Shown: one piece after another, positions 10,800 through 21,503 of the stretch
How positions within the stretch are numbered: position 1 is the stretch's first letter
How the letters are laid out: each line of letters opens with the position of its first letter
Assembly: GCA_035236585.1 (NCBI GenBank)
Contig: CP141135.1
Span: forward strand, 61,224,190-61,288,189
Origin: Warburgia ugandensis
Lineage: Eukaryota; Streptophyta; Magnoliopsida; Canellales; Canellaceae
Reading direction: 5' to 3'
Length of the DNA: 64,000 bases
Notes under the pieces: model-generated
What the model saw: the letters and a program-made list of their open reading frames with translations, nothing else
What the model was told of the DNA's origin: nothing
Databases searched by the model: none
Translations under genes and position numbers: made by a program

Positions 10800-13700
10800 C
10801 TCATTAACCATACTTAGATGACCTATGACCTGAAAATCTCATCCAAACCAAGTTAGAAGATTTATATCATTCATAGGAATATAGAGTTTGGACCCACATT
10901 TTAGGCGATCTAAGTCAATTCAACTCATAGGCCATATAAGAGTTGAGCTTACATGCTAGAAATATAAACCATTTAAATCCTAGGTCACATAAGAGTTGGG
11001 TCTTCATTTTAGAAGATCCAAACCATTCAAATAATAAGTCACGTAAGATTTTAGGTAATCAGCCATCTAAGTCATGACCAACGACGTGAATGGTATAGAT
11101 CTTCTAAAATGTGGGTTGGCTTGGATGTATTACTAACAGAAGATATTTTATTGCAATTGTAAGATTATTATATAGTTTAATATCTTTGAGTCCTAGCTTT
11201 TTTTTTGTTTATATTAGTTAAATGTTAGGCTCATGGGGTTGGATTTCACGGTGCATGTCAGTTGAAAACCCACCCTCACCCCATTGCCATCCCTATATTT
11301 TGTTGATCCAAACTTAAATGCTATGTGCTAAAAATGTTTGATAGTATTAAAATTATAACTAGACATCCTTCGAAAGTAATAACTTTAAGCTGTCCATTTT
11401 TTAGAATATCTAAATCATTGACATCATTGATTATCCTTAAATGATTATGACTCTAAAATCTCCTCCAAACCATTTTAAAAGATTTATATAATTCATAGAC
11501 ATATAGAATTGAGCCCACATTTTAGAAGATCTAAATCAGTTCAACTCATAGGTCATATAAGAATTGAGCTGCACATTAGAAGATGTAAACCATTTAAATC
11601 ATAGGTCACATAAGAGTAGGGTCCACGTTTTAGAACAACCAAACCATTCAAATAATAGGTCATGTAAGATTTTAAGTCATCGACCATCTAAGTCGTGATC
11701 AACAATATGAATGGTTTATATCTTCTAAAATGTGGGTCGGCTTTGATGTATTACTAGCCAAAGATGTCTTACTATAATTGTAAGATTATTACATACCTTA
11801 ACATCTTCGAGTCATAGCTTTTTTAGTTTAGATTACTTAAATATTAGGCCCAAGGGGTGGATTACGGGGCCCGTGACAAATTGAAAACCCACCCTCACCC
11901 CGTTGCCATCGCTCTATTTTATTGATCCAAACTTAAAAGCTACATGCCAAAAATGTTTGACAGTATTCAAATTATAAGTTGACATCCTTCAAAAGTAATA
12001 ACTTTAAGTTGCCCATTTTTTAGAATATCTAAACCGTTGACATCATTAATCATGTTTAGATGACTTATGACCTGAAAATCTCATCCAAACCATTTTAGAT
12101 GATTTATACCATCCATAGGTATGTAGAGTTGGGACCACATTTTAGAAGATCTAAGTCAGTTCAACTCATGGGCCATATATGAGATGAGCTTACATGTTAG
12201 AAGATATAAACTATTTAAATCATACATCAATAAGAGTTGGGTCCACATTTTAGAAGATCTAAACCATTCAAATAATAGGTCACGTAAGATTTTAGGCCAT
12301 CGCCCATCTAAGTCATGATCCACTATGTGATTGGTTTAAATCTTCTAAAATGTGGGTTGGCTTTGATATATTACTAACAAAAGATATCTTATTGTAATTG
12401 TAAAATTATTACATAGTTTAACATCTTTAAGTCATAGCTTTTTTAAGTTTAGATTAGTTAAATATTAGGCCCAAGTATGTCCCTATAACTTGTACTCTTT
12501 GCTCTAATGGGCCAAAATATACTACGTAGGGTTTTTTACTAGAAAATGAGAAGTGTTATAATGATATTTTAAGTAGTTGTCTGTTGAAGAACATAAAAAC
12601 TTGAAATAGGAAGTCGCATGGTGTCCCACCTATATTTCGTAGTATGCATATCACCAACCTTTATATATAAGCAGCTCCCACTAGGGAGGGCTAAGAAATA
12701 TATATTGTAAAAAGTTAAGGTCAAATTTTAGATTATCGTTCTCATAGGGAAACAGACAAATCCCATCTAAAATAAATATTAGAACTAAGGTGGATGGCCA
12801 TAAATGAGGAGTACTTAAGCTACTTCACTATATTTCTGTATTCAAGGACAAAATCTTCTAATGGATATTTCTTTTTAAGCAATTACATATAAAATAGAGA
12901 GAGAAATAGAGCATATATATATATATATATATGAATGTGGTGCGTAATATCAAGGAGCTTTGTTGGTGTATAGAATGGAGGGGGGCAGGGCAATTGAAAA
13001 CCCACCCCTACCCCCACCGCCAACCCATTGACATCCCTATATTTTATTGATCCAAGCTTAAAAGCTACGCAACAAAAATGTTTAATAGTATTAAAATTAT
13101 AACTAGACATCATTTACAAGTAATAACTTCAAGTTACACATTTTTTAGAGTATCTAAACCATGGACATCATTGACCATACTTAGATGACCTATGACCCGA
13201 AAATCTCATCCAAGCCATGTTAGAAGATTTATATCATTCATAGGTATATAGAGTTTGGACCCACATTTTAAAAGATCTAAGTCAGTTCAACTCATAGGTC
13301 ATATAAGAGTTGAGCCTACATGCTAGAAGATATAAACCATTTAAATCATATGTCACATAAGAGTTGGGTCCACATTTTAAAAGATCCAAACCATTCAAAT
13401 AATAAGTCATGTAAGATTTTAGATCATCAGCCATCTAAGTCATGACCAACGACGTGAATGGTATAGATCTTCTAAAATGTGGGTTGGCTTGGATGTATTA
13501 CTAACAGAAGATATCTTATTGTATTTGTAAGATTATTTTATAGCTTAATATCTTTGACTCATAGCTTTATTTAGTTTAGATTAGCTAAATATTAGGCCCA
13601 AGTATGCCCTTATAATTTAGACTCTTTGCTCTAATTGTCTAAAATGCATCGTATAGGATTTTTTAGTAGAAAATGAGAGATGTTATCTATTGGAAAACAT

Positions 13701-13975
13701 AAAAGCTTTAAACATAGAGTCGCATGGTGTCTCACCTATATTCAGTAGTACGCATATCACTAACCTTCATTATATAAGCAGGTCCCACTAGGGAGGGCTG
13801 AGAAATATGCATTGTAAAAAGTTAAGGTTAAATTTTAGATTTCATTCTCATAGGGAAACATGCAAATCTCATCTGAAATGGATGCTAGAACTAAGGTCTG
13901 TGGCCATAAATGAGTAGTACCTAAGTTGCTTCACGATATTTCTGTATTCAAGGACAAAATTTTCTAATGGTAGAG
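10800..13975. repeat. block of four diverged repeat units with inverted motifs
   Basis: A unit that starts CATCATTgACCATACTTAG begins at about 10802, 11425, 12041 and 13166. Units 1 and 2 are about 620 bp. Units 3 and 4 also carry a roughly 380-bp tail (12475-12870 and 13605-13975), so units 3 plus tail and 4 plus tail form a longer duplication of about 1125 bp period. Each unit has two or more CACATTTTAGAAGATC motifs and an opposing GATCTTCTAAAATGTG, which could fold back. No transposase or LTR hallmark is seen. The family is probably a non-autonomous DNA element or a locally amplified fragment of one. Confidence 0.7.
12911..12933. repeat. (AT)n microsatellite
   Basis: About eleven AT units lie between unit 3's tail and unit 4 of the repeat block. 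Confidence 0.9.
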
Positions 13976-14062
13976 CTGCATACTATTGACCCTTGTGGTC
14001 CGCCCCTTCCTTAGACCCCACATACGTGGGCGCTTCGTGCATTGGGTTTGCCCTTTTAGTTA
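13974..14062 (+). mobile_element. Au SINE, 5'-truncated
   Basis: It contains CTGCATACTATTGACCC, then TTGTGGTCCGCCCCTTCC, GGGCGCTTCGTGCATTGGG and the terminal GCCCTTTT. The 5' tRNA-like half is missing. It lies against the gypsy reverse transcriptase fragment that follows, so it probably landed in that element. Confidence 0.75.
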
Positions 14063-14230
14063 TTTTGTCTACAGCACTGTTGTCAATGCACATCCACTGC
14101 AAGCCATCTTTCTTTAGTATAAGAAGGGTAGGAACTATACAAGGGCTAAGACGCATACTCACAAGCTCCTTCCACATTAAATCATCTTGTCTCTGCAACA
14201 TATAGTAAATTTTAGGGCTCATTTAGAATT
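14063..14230 (-). pseudogene. Ty3/gypsy reverse transcriptase scrap
   Basis: On the minus strand the frame reads MSPK...LSPCIVPTLLILKKDG...WMCIDNSAVDKITK, which is the start of a gypsy reverse transcriptase: the RMSP, SPC-VP-LL-KKDG and (R)MC-D-R-A-NKIT blocks in that order. The catalytic YxDD part is not present; the frame runs into the SINE. The element is a dead remnant, with no LTRs nearby that I can pair with it. Confidence 0.7.
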
Positions 14231-14600
14231 GAGGCAATTTTGTAGCTCCGAGATTAAGGTAAAGTCAATGTTAAATATCTCGCATCCGCTGGTAAACCAA
14301 TAGGCATTTATCAAGGGCTATGTCTTCAAACTCCTTCAAGCTAGACACACTTCTAAGGATATTCATTTTATTTTCTTTACTTTCATTCATAACAAAGTGT
14401 ACTATCTAATTTTCTCTGCGATATTGTGGTTCAATCTTTCGTATTGCTTCCTTGGCCTTATTATGACCTGATTGTAGCAGGTGTATCTTCACGATCCTCT
14501 AGGTGAATCTTTCACGTCAACAGCTCTCTATTTTAGAATCATTTGGCTTAGTGGACAGTAGCCTTCTGCCTCCGTCTAATTCCTCAGTATTGCCCTTCTC
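14231..14600. other. non-coding, possible upstream part of gypsy scrap
   Basis: The minus strand has broken frames with a gypsy-like flavour just before the RT scrap (for example a string resembling a region ahead of RT), interrupted by stops. I cannot assign domains. Confidence 0.3.
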
Positions 14601-14689
14601 ACCTTTTCCTATAGGCCTTTGTGGTCCGCTCCTTCCTCGGACTCCGCGTAGGCAGGAGCTTTATGCACCAGGATTACCTTTTCCTATAG
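14601..14689 (+). mobile_element. Au SINE 3' half with 14-bp target duplication
   Basis: The 61-bp insert 14615-14675 contains TTGTGGTCCGCTCCTTCC, GTAGGCAGGAGCTTTATGC and the end of the Au SINE. It is flanked by direct repeats ACCTTTTCCTATAG at 14601-14614 and 14676-14689. The copy is therefore a 5'-truncated but clean retroposition event. Confidence 0.85.
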
Positions 14690-14972
14690 CCAGAATTCTC
14701 AAAATCAACCTCTGAAAGAGGGCTATAGTCTCCCTGTCTATCCAGGCACATAAAATCAATATTTCTTTTTGCTTCTTCTGTGGTTTTACAATCCTTTGTC
14801 TGAAATCTGAATTCTCAAGTCTCTTTACAACCAAGTTCCTCTGAGAACCTCTGAATTGGATTACTGTTATGGGTTCAAAACCACCATTCGTGGAGCGCTT
14901 GAACCATTGAAGCTCAAACCTGAAAGGAACTGCAGCCTTGATTCTAAGATAGACATAGGGATAACTGTACAA
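14690..14972 (-). pseudogene. unrecognised ORF interrupted by a SINE
   Basis: I do not recognise this frame. The minus-strand peptide (about 95 codons before the SINE) is well mixed and charged: VPFRFELQWFKRSTNGG, FEPITVIQF, VVKRLENSDFRQRIV, KQKEILILCAWIDRE. It does not look like random translation. If the SINE and one target copy at 14601-14675 are taken out, the frame continues for about 30 more codons to a stop near 14520. It could be an exon of a host gene or a piece of a retroelement protein, since a gypsy RT scrap lies just downstream on the same strand. Confidence 0.35.
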
Positions 14973-16816
14973 TAATTTGACCTGGTTTTTGGTGAATTAT
15001 ATGCAAAGCTTGGAGCCCTGCTAATTAAACTGCTGCAAACTAAAAACTCATACAATGTACTCAAGGGGAGAGGAGATTTATGATTGGCAATGCAAAACCT
15101 ATTGCAGAATACGGGAGACCAAATAGATACTAATGATTGACAAACTTAGTATGCAGACATTCTCAGTGGTTATTCTTGCCACAGATCTGCTTTCATGCAC
15201 AAACTGGAATTTAGTCAAATCACCAGTGTTCAAGGTAGATCCTCTCCAGCTTATGTCTCATCAACTTCCTGCAGCTGATCTATCCGTTAATGATCATTCA
15301 AAAGATTTGTATTAGAAACAGTGGAACTGCAAAGGGTACAGAAAATGCCTGCCACGCATTTTATTACGTTAAACTCCTCTTTTAGCCATGGATCCTCCGA
15401 ATGACTAACACTACATGAAATAGACTGAAACTGAAAACTCATGCACGGACTCTCTTTCATCTCCACTCTCATATTTGTTACATGGACAAGTGGACAACCC
15501 AACAGTCGTAACCAAGCTCAAGCAGGAGAAGTGTAATAAGATGCTGGGTCAACTCCATCAAAATCTTCTTCTTTGATTTCTTGCAAAGAAAAAAATACTC
15601 CCCATCCTCCCAAATGCCAAGATTCTATCTGCATTGATGGAATCTGAAACCCTTCCCTCCCCACCTTCCTCATGCAGTTGGAATGTTGCAGTAATTCCAC
15701 CACTTCGGCAGCTGCCATTCCATTTTTAATTGGTTGCAGAAGCAGAGTTGATGATCTCTACCTTCGTCTCAGCCACTTAAAGATTTCTCACAAGTGACAT
15801 GCCTTTCTTAGCTGATCTGTCCTTTACATGGAAAAGGTAAACAGTTTCATTGCGTCATTCTGCTTAACTTTGACAGTGTGACTAAGAAGTAGGTATGCTT
15901 GTGTTCTCCACCCTCTGAGCCTACATATGCTTATCATTGACCTGCCACATTTCTTCTCTGCAGCCTGTGTGAAGCGACTGCTTGACCTGCCAGATATCCT
16001 CATCCAAGTAGTTCTGAATGGGCACAGTCCTCTTAGTCTGATCATTGACTGTCAGATTAGTGGATGCCTCTTCATGACATAATACCATAAGCACTAAAAA
16101 ATTCCCTCACAGAACAGTTGTTTAATATCTGCCGCCAACACCACAGCCATCTTTCTGGACTATCTGAAGCTCGTTGTCTTACTCCAGATGCAGAGACGGC
16201 TTAGGATCTGAACCACCATTTGCACTACAGCCACTTCAACCTGCAAGCCCAAAACACACACACCCCACCCCACTCCCACATCCTGTGTCTCCATGAGAAA
16301 TAAAATTACATTTCACTCACATTGACTCTCACAAAAGATGCTGCTTTCTACTGCTGCTATAGCAAACTCCTCCAAACAAGCTATTCTGACGACAGCTAAA
16401 AGATCGTTCCTGCTACTGCTCTTGCTTTATGTAATGGAATATACAGGCCCCTCCCACAACATGGCAATCTGCTGTCTTTGCTATTGGTTACTTGAAGCAG
16501 TTAAGTGAAGATCCACTGTGTGAAAAGATCCCCACTGGTTGGCCCTTCTAGTTGAGTTTTATGACTGCGACATTAGTCTTTCACACCTGTATTTGATAGT
16601 ATATGACATAAGCTTCTAAAGCAACTTGCATTTTCAGATCTGCACTGACCACTGTTGATGTCTTCTGTTTTCTAAAATATGAAAAATCTTGTGCTGGCAT
16701 TTTCATACTCTCTAAAGTGTATTTATATTTAGTACATGGACTTTCTGTCGGATATATACTTCCGTATTTTTCTGTGTATGTCTTTTACTCTGAATAAAGT
16801 ATATGAATTACTGCAG
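14973..16816. other. non-coding, nothing recognised
   Basis: Several short frames exist on both strands (for example around 15520-15720 and 15824-16045, minus), but none has recognisable motifs. The end of the stretch would be the intron ahead of the J-domain exon at 16817. Confidence 0.4.
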
Positions 16817-17075
16817 GACACTTTCATGCTTCAAATTGAATCCTTTTGAGCATCTCAACCTACCTTTTGATTCATCACCAGATGATCTCAAAAAGCAATA
16901 TCGAAAGGTAAATTTCCATATGTTATGTTGGGTTCCTATAAGTCTTTCTATCTGTAAGTAAATATATATGTGCTGGTTTTGTGTTGTTCAATTCTTGTAG
17001 TTGTCTTTGATGGTTCACCCTGATAAGTGCAAGCATCCACAAGCAAAAGAGGCATTTGGAGCTATGAGAGCGACA
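16817..17075 (+). pseudogene. DNAJC8-like J-domain gene fragment (two exons)
   Basis: Exon A (16817-16907) follows ATTACTGCAG| and encodes LSCFKLNPFEHLNLPFDSSP then DDLKKQYRK before a GTAAAT donor. Exon B starts after ATTCTTGTAG| at 17001 and encodes LSLMVHPDKCKHPQAKEAFG. Together they give most of a J domain, including the HPD tripeptide that stimulates Hsp70 ATPase. The wording matches the plant homologue of DNAJC8/SPF31, a splicing-associated co-chaperone. After GA(M) in exon B the expected helix IV sequence is lost and a stop follows at about 17101. Neither the upstream acidic exon nor the long Lys/Glu-rich C-terminal region is seen, so this is a fragment of a gene or a partial duplication. 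Confidence 0.75.
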
Positions 17076-17390
17076 AATAATTTTTTTTCCTGTATTGGAT
17101 GAAATAAAGTTCTTGGACTTAGCTTTCTGAGTTCATGTTATTTTGTTAAAGCACTGTATCAAACCTTTAGATACCTGCTTTATATTTCTCTTTGATTTTG
17201 TGTGAGGATTTTTCTTGAAAATGATAGGGACTGTTGAGAGTACTCTATTTTTATTTGTTAAAGATAGTAGCTTCAATATATGAAAGGAAAATGAACACTT
17301 CTGGAGCCACTGTCTGTGAATCTTGGGGAACCAACATAAGGAGTCTAGTCAATACTGGTCATTTCACATGCCACATACTTTGATGACTCA

Positions 17391-17889
17391 TGATTTCCTA
17401 CGTTGCTACCATTAACTTCAGATTCATGTTTCATATTTACGCTCCCTGCTTCTGATCTTTGCACAAATACCTGCATAATATATGTTTTCTTTCTCCTGTC
17501 AATTCTTAATCCTCAAAAAGAAATAAATATCCAACTCTACTGTTTTTAGATACATTTACCTATATGAGCTTTCCTTCATTTGAAGGTAATTTTTGAGTAC
17601 ATAAAAAAGTTACTGCATCACACATTTAAAGAGAGTCCCATGATTTCCTAAATTTCCACCATTAACTTCAGATTCATGTTTTAGATTTACACTCCCTGCT
17701 TCAGATCTTGGTGCAAATACCTGCATAATATATGTTTTCTTTCTCCTGGCATTTCTTACTCCTCAAAAAGAAATAAATATGCAACTCTACTGTTTTTAGA
17801 TACATTTACCTGTAAGACTTTTCCTTCATTTGTAGGTAATAGTTGGGTACATAAAAAGTTACAGCATTGCATATTTAAAGAGAGTCCCA
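17391..17889 (+). repeat. 250-bp tandem duplication
   Basis: Units 17391-17640 and 17641-17889 are alike through their whole length, starting TGATTTCCTA and ending GAGAGTCCCA, with scattered substitutions and a one-base length difference. There are two copies only. Confidence 0.9.
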
Positions 17890-18896
17890 AGAATCTGATA
17901 GAACTCTTTTATTTGGTTCAGTTCAACGGGTCCCAAAACCTCCTACCCAGCCACTCAATATGAGCTTGCCGCTGCAGAAAGCAGATATAAATTGTAAATT
18001 GAGGAGGTGATAAGAAGATTCAGGAAGTCAAAAGAGTTTGGTATCTTATAAAATTATGTCATCTTAGATCTTGTCAGGTGGAAGATCAGATCTTTCTTTG
18101 AAGTCAGCACTTGAATGAGATCTCTTGTATTAAAGCCAAGAATTTCACAAATGAATAGTACCAAAGTGAAATAGATGGCTCAATTGTGAAAAAGATACCT
18201 GGAAAGTTAGTAGGCAAGCAACCGACCAGCATAAAATTGGATATGTGTAAGTTTGAAAGTCATACATCAGCAAGGTGGGAGGATGGAGCTAACAGGTTGA
18301 ATGGACCAGCCAAGAGAGTCAACGCAACCTATTCTTATTGTGAGGTTGTAAAATTCATTTGGTAATGTTGTAAAAATCAATTGGTTCTTTGAAGAATTTT
18401 TTTTGAATTGTCCAGATTAATATGAATGAAGGATGTCTCTCTTAACAAGTAACTTGAAGAAGAAATCATTCAACAATTTAGAGAATTTAGGGTGGCTTGA
18501 ATTGGGAGTTTGCGGATTGTCCTTGAACTCGAGATATATTGTCCTTTTCCTTCGCTCCGATCCCATTTTCACCCTTTCACTTACACGGGGCACTCAGGCC
18601 ACTAACGGGAAGACACATTCCATAACAACCTCAATTAATCCAATAGATAAAAGCATAGAAACTCCCATGTGTAACAATCTCAATAATATCCCGTCAAAGA
18701 CGTGGTAGTGTACCATCAATTATATATTAAAATATATGTCTAAATCATGTAGATCAAGATGTCATAATATCAACCATGTATGATAAAGGAATTTTCATGA
18801 AAACATGATAATGCATAAAACTTCATGCTTCGAAGTTCTCAAATAATATGTCATGATCCATGAAATCATGAAAATCACTAAATACAATCACCTACG
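17890..18896. other. non-coding 5' flank of terpene synthase copy 1
   Basis: There is no exon 1 and no recognisable similarity to the 5' flank or intron 1 of copy 2. The join at 18897 is abrupt. Confidence 0.5.
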
Positions 18897-19531
18897 TTGA
18901 AATGTATGAGACAAAACTCGAGAAACTGAAAGAAGAAGAACGAATGAACCCGTAGATCAGATGATACTGATTGATACAATTCAACGCCTAGGAGTGGGAC
19001 ATCACTTCAAGAAAGAGATCAATCAAGCATTAACTACCATGTCCATTGATGATGATAACAAGAAGATCAAGCAAGATTTATATGCTGCATCTCTCCGATT
19101 TCGTCTCCTCCGGCAACACGGGTTCGTCATCTCACAAGGTAAATGTGTTCACGAAACAAGTAAGCTTCGTAAAACTGTTAGTAGGCCTAAAATTTTTATG
19201 TTTGTGTGAGACAGACGTTTTTAATGAGTTCAAGGATGAGAAGGGTGAATTCATGGCATCCCTTTGCGAGGACATAAAGGGACTATTAAACTTGTATGAG
19301 GCTTCATACCTTAGTTTCCAAGGGGAGACTGTCTTGGACGAGGCAGGAGCTTTCTCAATCATGCATCTCAAGGATCTATAAGGAAACACAACCCCACAAA
19401 TGAAAAGACAAGTGGAGCATGCATTAGAGCGTCCCTACCATTGGCGGATGATAAGGTTAGAGGCTAGGTGGTATGTTGAAGCATATGTCGAGGACGAGGA
19501 TATGAACCCTTTGTTATTTGAGCTGGCTAAG
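18897..19531 (+). pseudogene. terpene synthase copy 1, exon 2 and first part of exon 3
   Basis: Exon 2 spans 18897-19138 and exon 3 begins at 19215 (intron 2 is 76 bp, as in copy 2). The peptide is the N-terminal alpha-barrel domain of a TPS-b-type monoterpene synthase: [24 protein letters not shown], then [24 protein letters not shown] and [12 protein letters not shown]. Four lesions are visible against copy 2. Exon 1 is missing. A 19-base deletion near 18933, between AAG repeats, shifts the frame. A CAA to TAA change gives a stop at 19379-19381. A solo LTR splits exon 3 after ELAK. Such enzymes fold geranyl diphosphate into monoterpenes in plastids; this copy cannot make the full protein. 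Confidence 0.9.
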
Positions 19532-21503
19532 TGTTAAGTGCTCGATTTTGGTCAAAATACCCCTAATTTAGCATTCAATTAGATCATCTAACCATTTAAT
19601 TTTGCAAAACTTAGCTTAATTTTGAATTTAACTCCAATTGACCATCCAAATCTTAACTTTTCAAAATCAACAGTTAGATGATCATTAGAGCTTATTAGAT
19701 GATTAATATATGGTTTAGATTATTCTAATTTAGTTTTTTCTTTTGCAGATTAACTAAAAAAGGCATTGATGGATACGATTAAAAGTTAACGGTGCAGATC
19801 ATCTTAAAGAGGATTGGATGGACCAGATCACCCATGAAGATGGATGGAATAGTTTCCTAAACAATAATGGAGTTTAATTGGGAATCATGAACAGAAGGGA
19901 AATAACATGGAGAAGGCAATTTACAATTTTGGAAGAGTTTCCAAAGTCCAAGGAGGGGACCTAATTTAGCATTCCCTTAATCCCTCTTTCCTATTCTTCC
20001 CTCTCTACCTACCTTCCTATTCTACTCTCTCTCTCTCTCTCCTTTCTTTTCTCTTTCCCTCCTTATTTTTCTACATTTTTCTTCTCTTTTTTTCCTTTCC
20101 TCATTCTCACGTATCCACCTCTCTTCTCCCACCTTCCTCTTCTCCACTCTCTATGTCACACACAAAGCCCACTCCTCTATTCTCTTTCCCAGCTCTTTTC
20201 TCCACTTCCCATTCTCTCCCCTTCTTCTTTTCTCTCCCACATTCTTCTCTTTCTGTCCAGGACTCTCCCACCATCTCCCTTCTTTCTCACAACTTCCTCA
20301 CTTCCCTCTCTCTCTACACTATCTCTCCCATACCTACCTCCCTCTATCCCTTCTATCTCTCACTTTCCCTCTCTTACTCGCATCTCCATCTACCCAACTT
20401 CTCCCCAAATTCTCAAACACCGCATCACCACCAACACACCTCTTCTCCCCATCTGACCAAACCGTCACTCGATCTCCCTCTATATCACCTCTCCAGCACT
20501 ACCCAGAGTCCTAGCACTCTTCTTTCATAGCGGCGTCTACCCCATTCTGAACCAGCCCCATCACCTCTCTCTCTCTTTAACACCGGCCCAGGTTTCTTCC
20601 ACCTCACCGGCGTTCTTCCTCTTCGTCACCGGACGTCCCGGAGAAGGAAACCCGAAACGGGTTTTCCTCCGTCTTCCTCTCTCTTCCCTTCTCCTCCTTC
20701 TCTCCCTCCTCTAGCTCCCCCTTCTCCATCGGGTTTCCTGGTTTTTCCTAAAAAACCAGATTTTCATGCAATTTCGATTTTGCCCCTCTTTAAAGAAATC
20801 TCATTTCTATTCTTTCTGGTTAATTACATCTGTGTCCCGTTTTATTCCCATTCTGTTTTATCCATATTCTATTATCCAGAAACTGTCCAATCTGAATCAG
20901 ATCATTTAAGGCTTAACCCAATTAACGGGTTAACCTTAATCAACCAAGAATCCCAAAGTTCTCCTTTTTTTCTCAACGGATTTCAAATTAATTTCATAGA
21001 ATCATTCTTAGGACATCCCTAGACATAATCAACACATCCAATCTTCGATCTGAAATTCATCAATTAATCTGAACCGTCCAAACATTGAAAGTACATGTTA
21101 GCCCAGATCTCTTTGATTTTGAAGAATATGTCAAATCCGACCAGTGGATCACTAATCAAGAACGTGTTGAAGATATTTGTAAAGGAGGATCATCTTTTAG
21201 AAGACCAGAAGTGAAGATTTTGATAAAAATTGATCTAGGGAAGTATTTTTTTCTCATTATTTGATTTTGTTTGTTTTCTTTAGGAACTGAAAATTCTGTA
21301 TTTTTGTGAATTTGATTATATCTGAACTTTGATTATCATTTTAATAAATTTAGCATTTTTTGAATGATTTATTCTTAATTTTAGATAATTAAATTTTATT
21401 GAAATTCCTACTTTTTAAATCAAGTCCTTGTGGGATCGACTCGTATTTGCATAAGCTACACTATAATAGCCCGTGCACTTGAGGTTAAACAATCAACACT
21501 AAG
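19527..21503 (+). mobile_element. solo LTR (gypsy, Athila/Tat-like) in terpene synthase exon 3
   Basis: The LTR is 19532-21498 (1967 bp), from TGTTAAGTGCTCGATTTTGG to AACAATCAACA, flanked by CTAAG at 19527-19531 and 21499-21503. It is related end to end to the LTRs of the complete element at 37421-49713. It contains a pyrimidine-rich tract (19975-20760), followed by the conserved string GGATCGACTCGTATTTGCAT near its 3' end. No internal region is left, so two LTRs recombined. Frames in the CT-rich tract (for example 20153-20530) are compositional and not genes. Confidence 0.93.
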
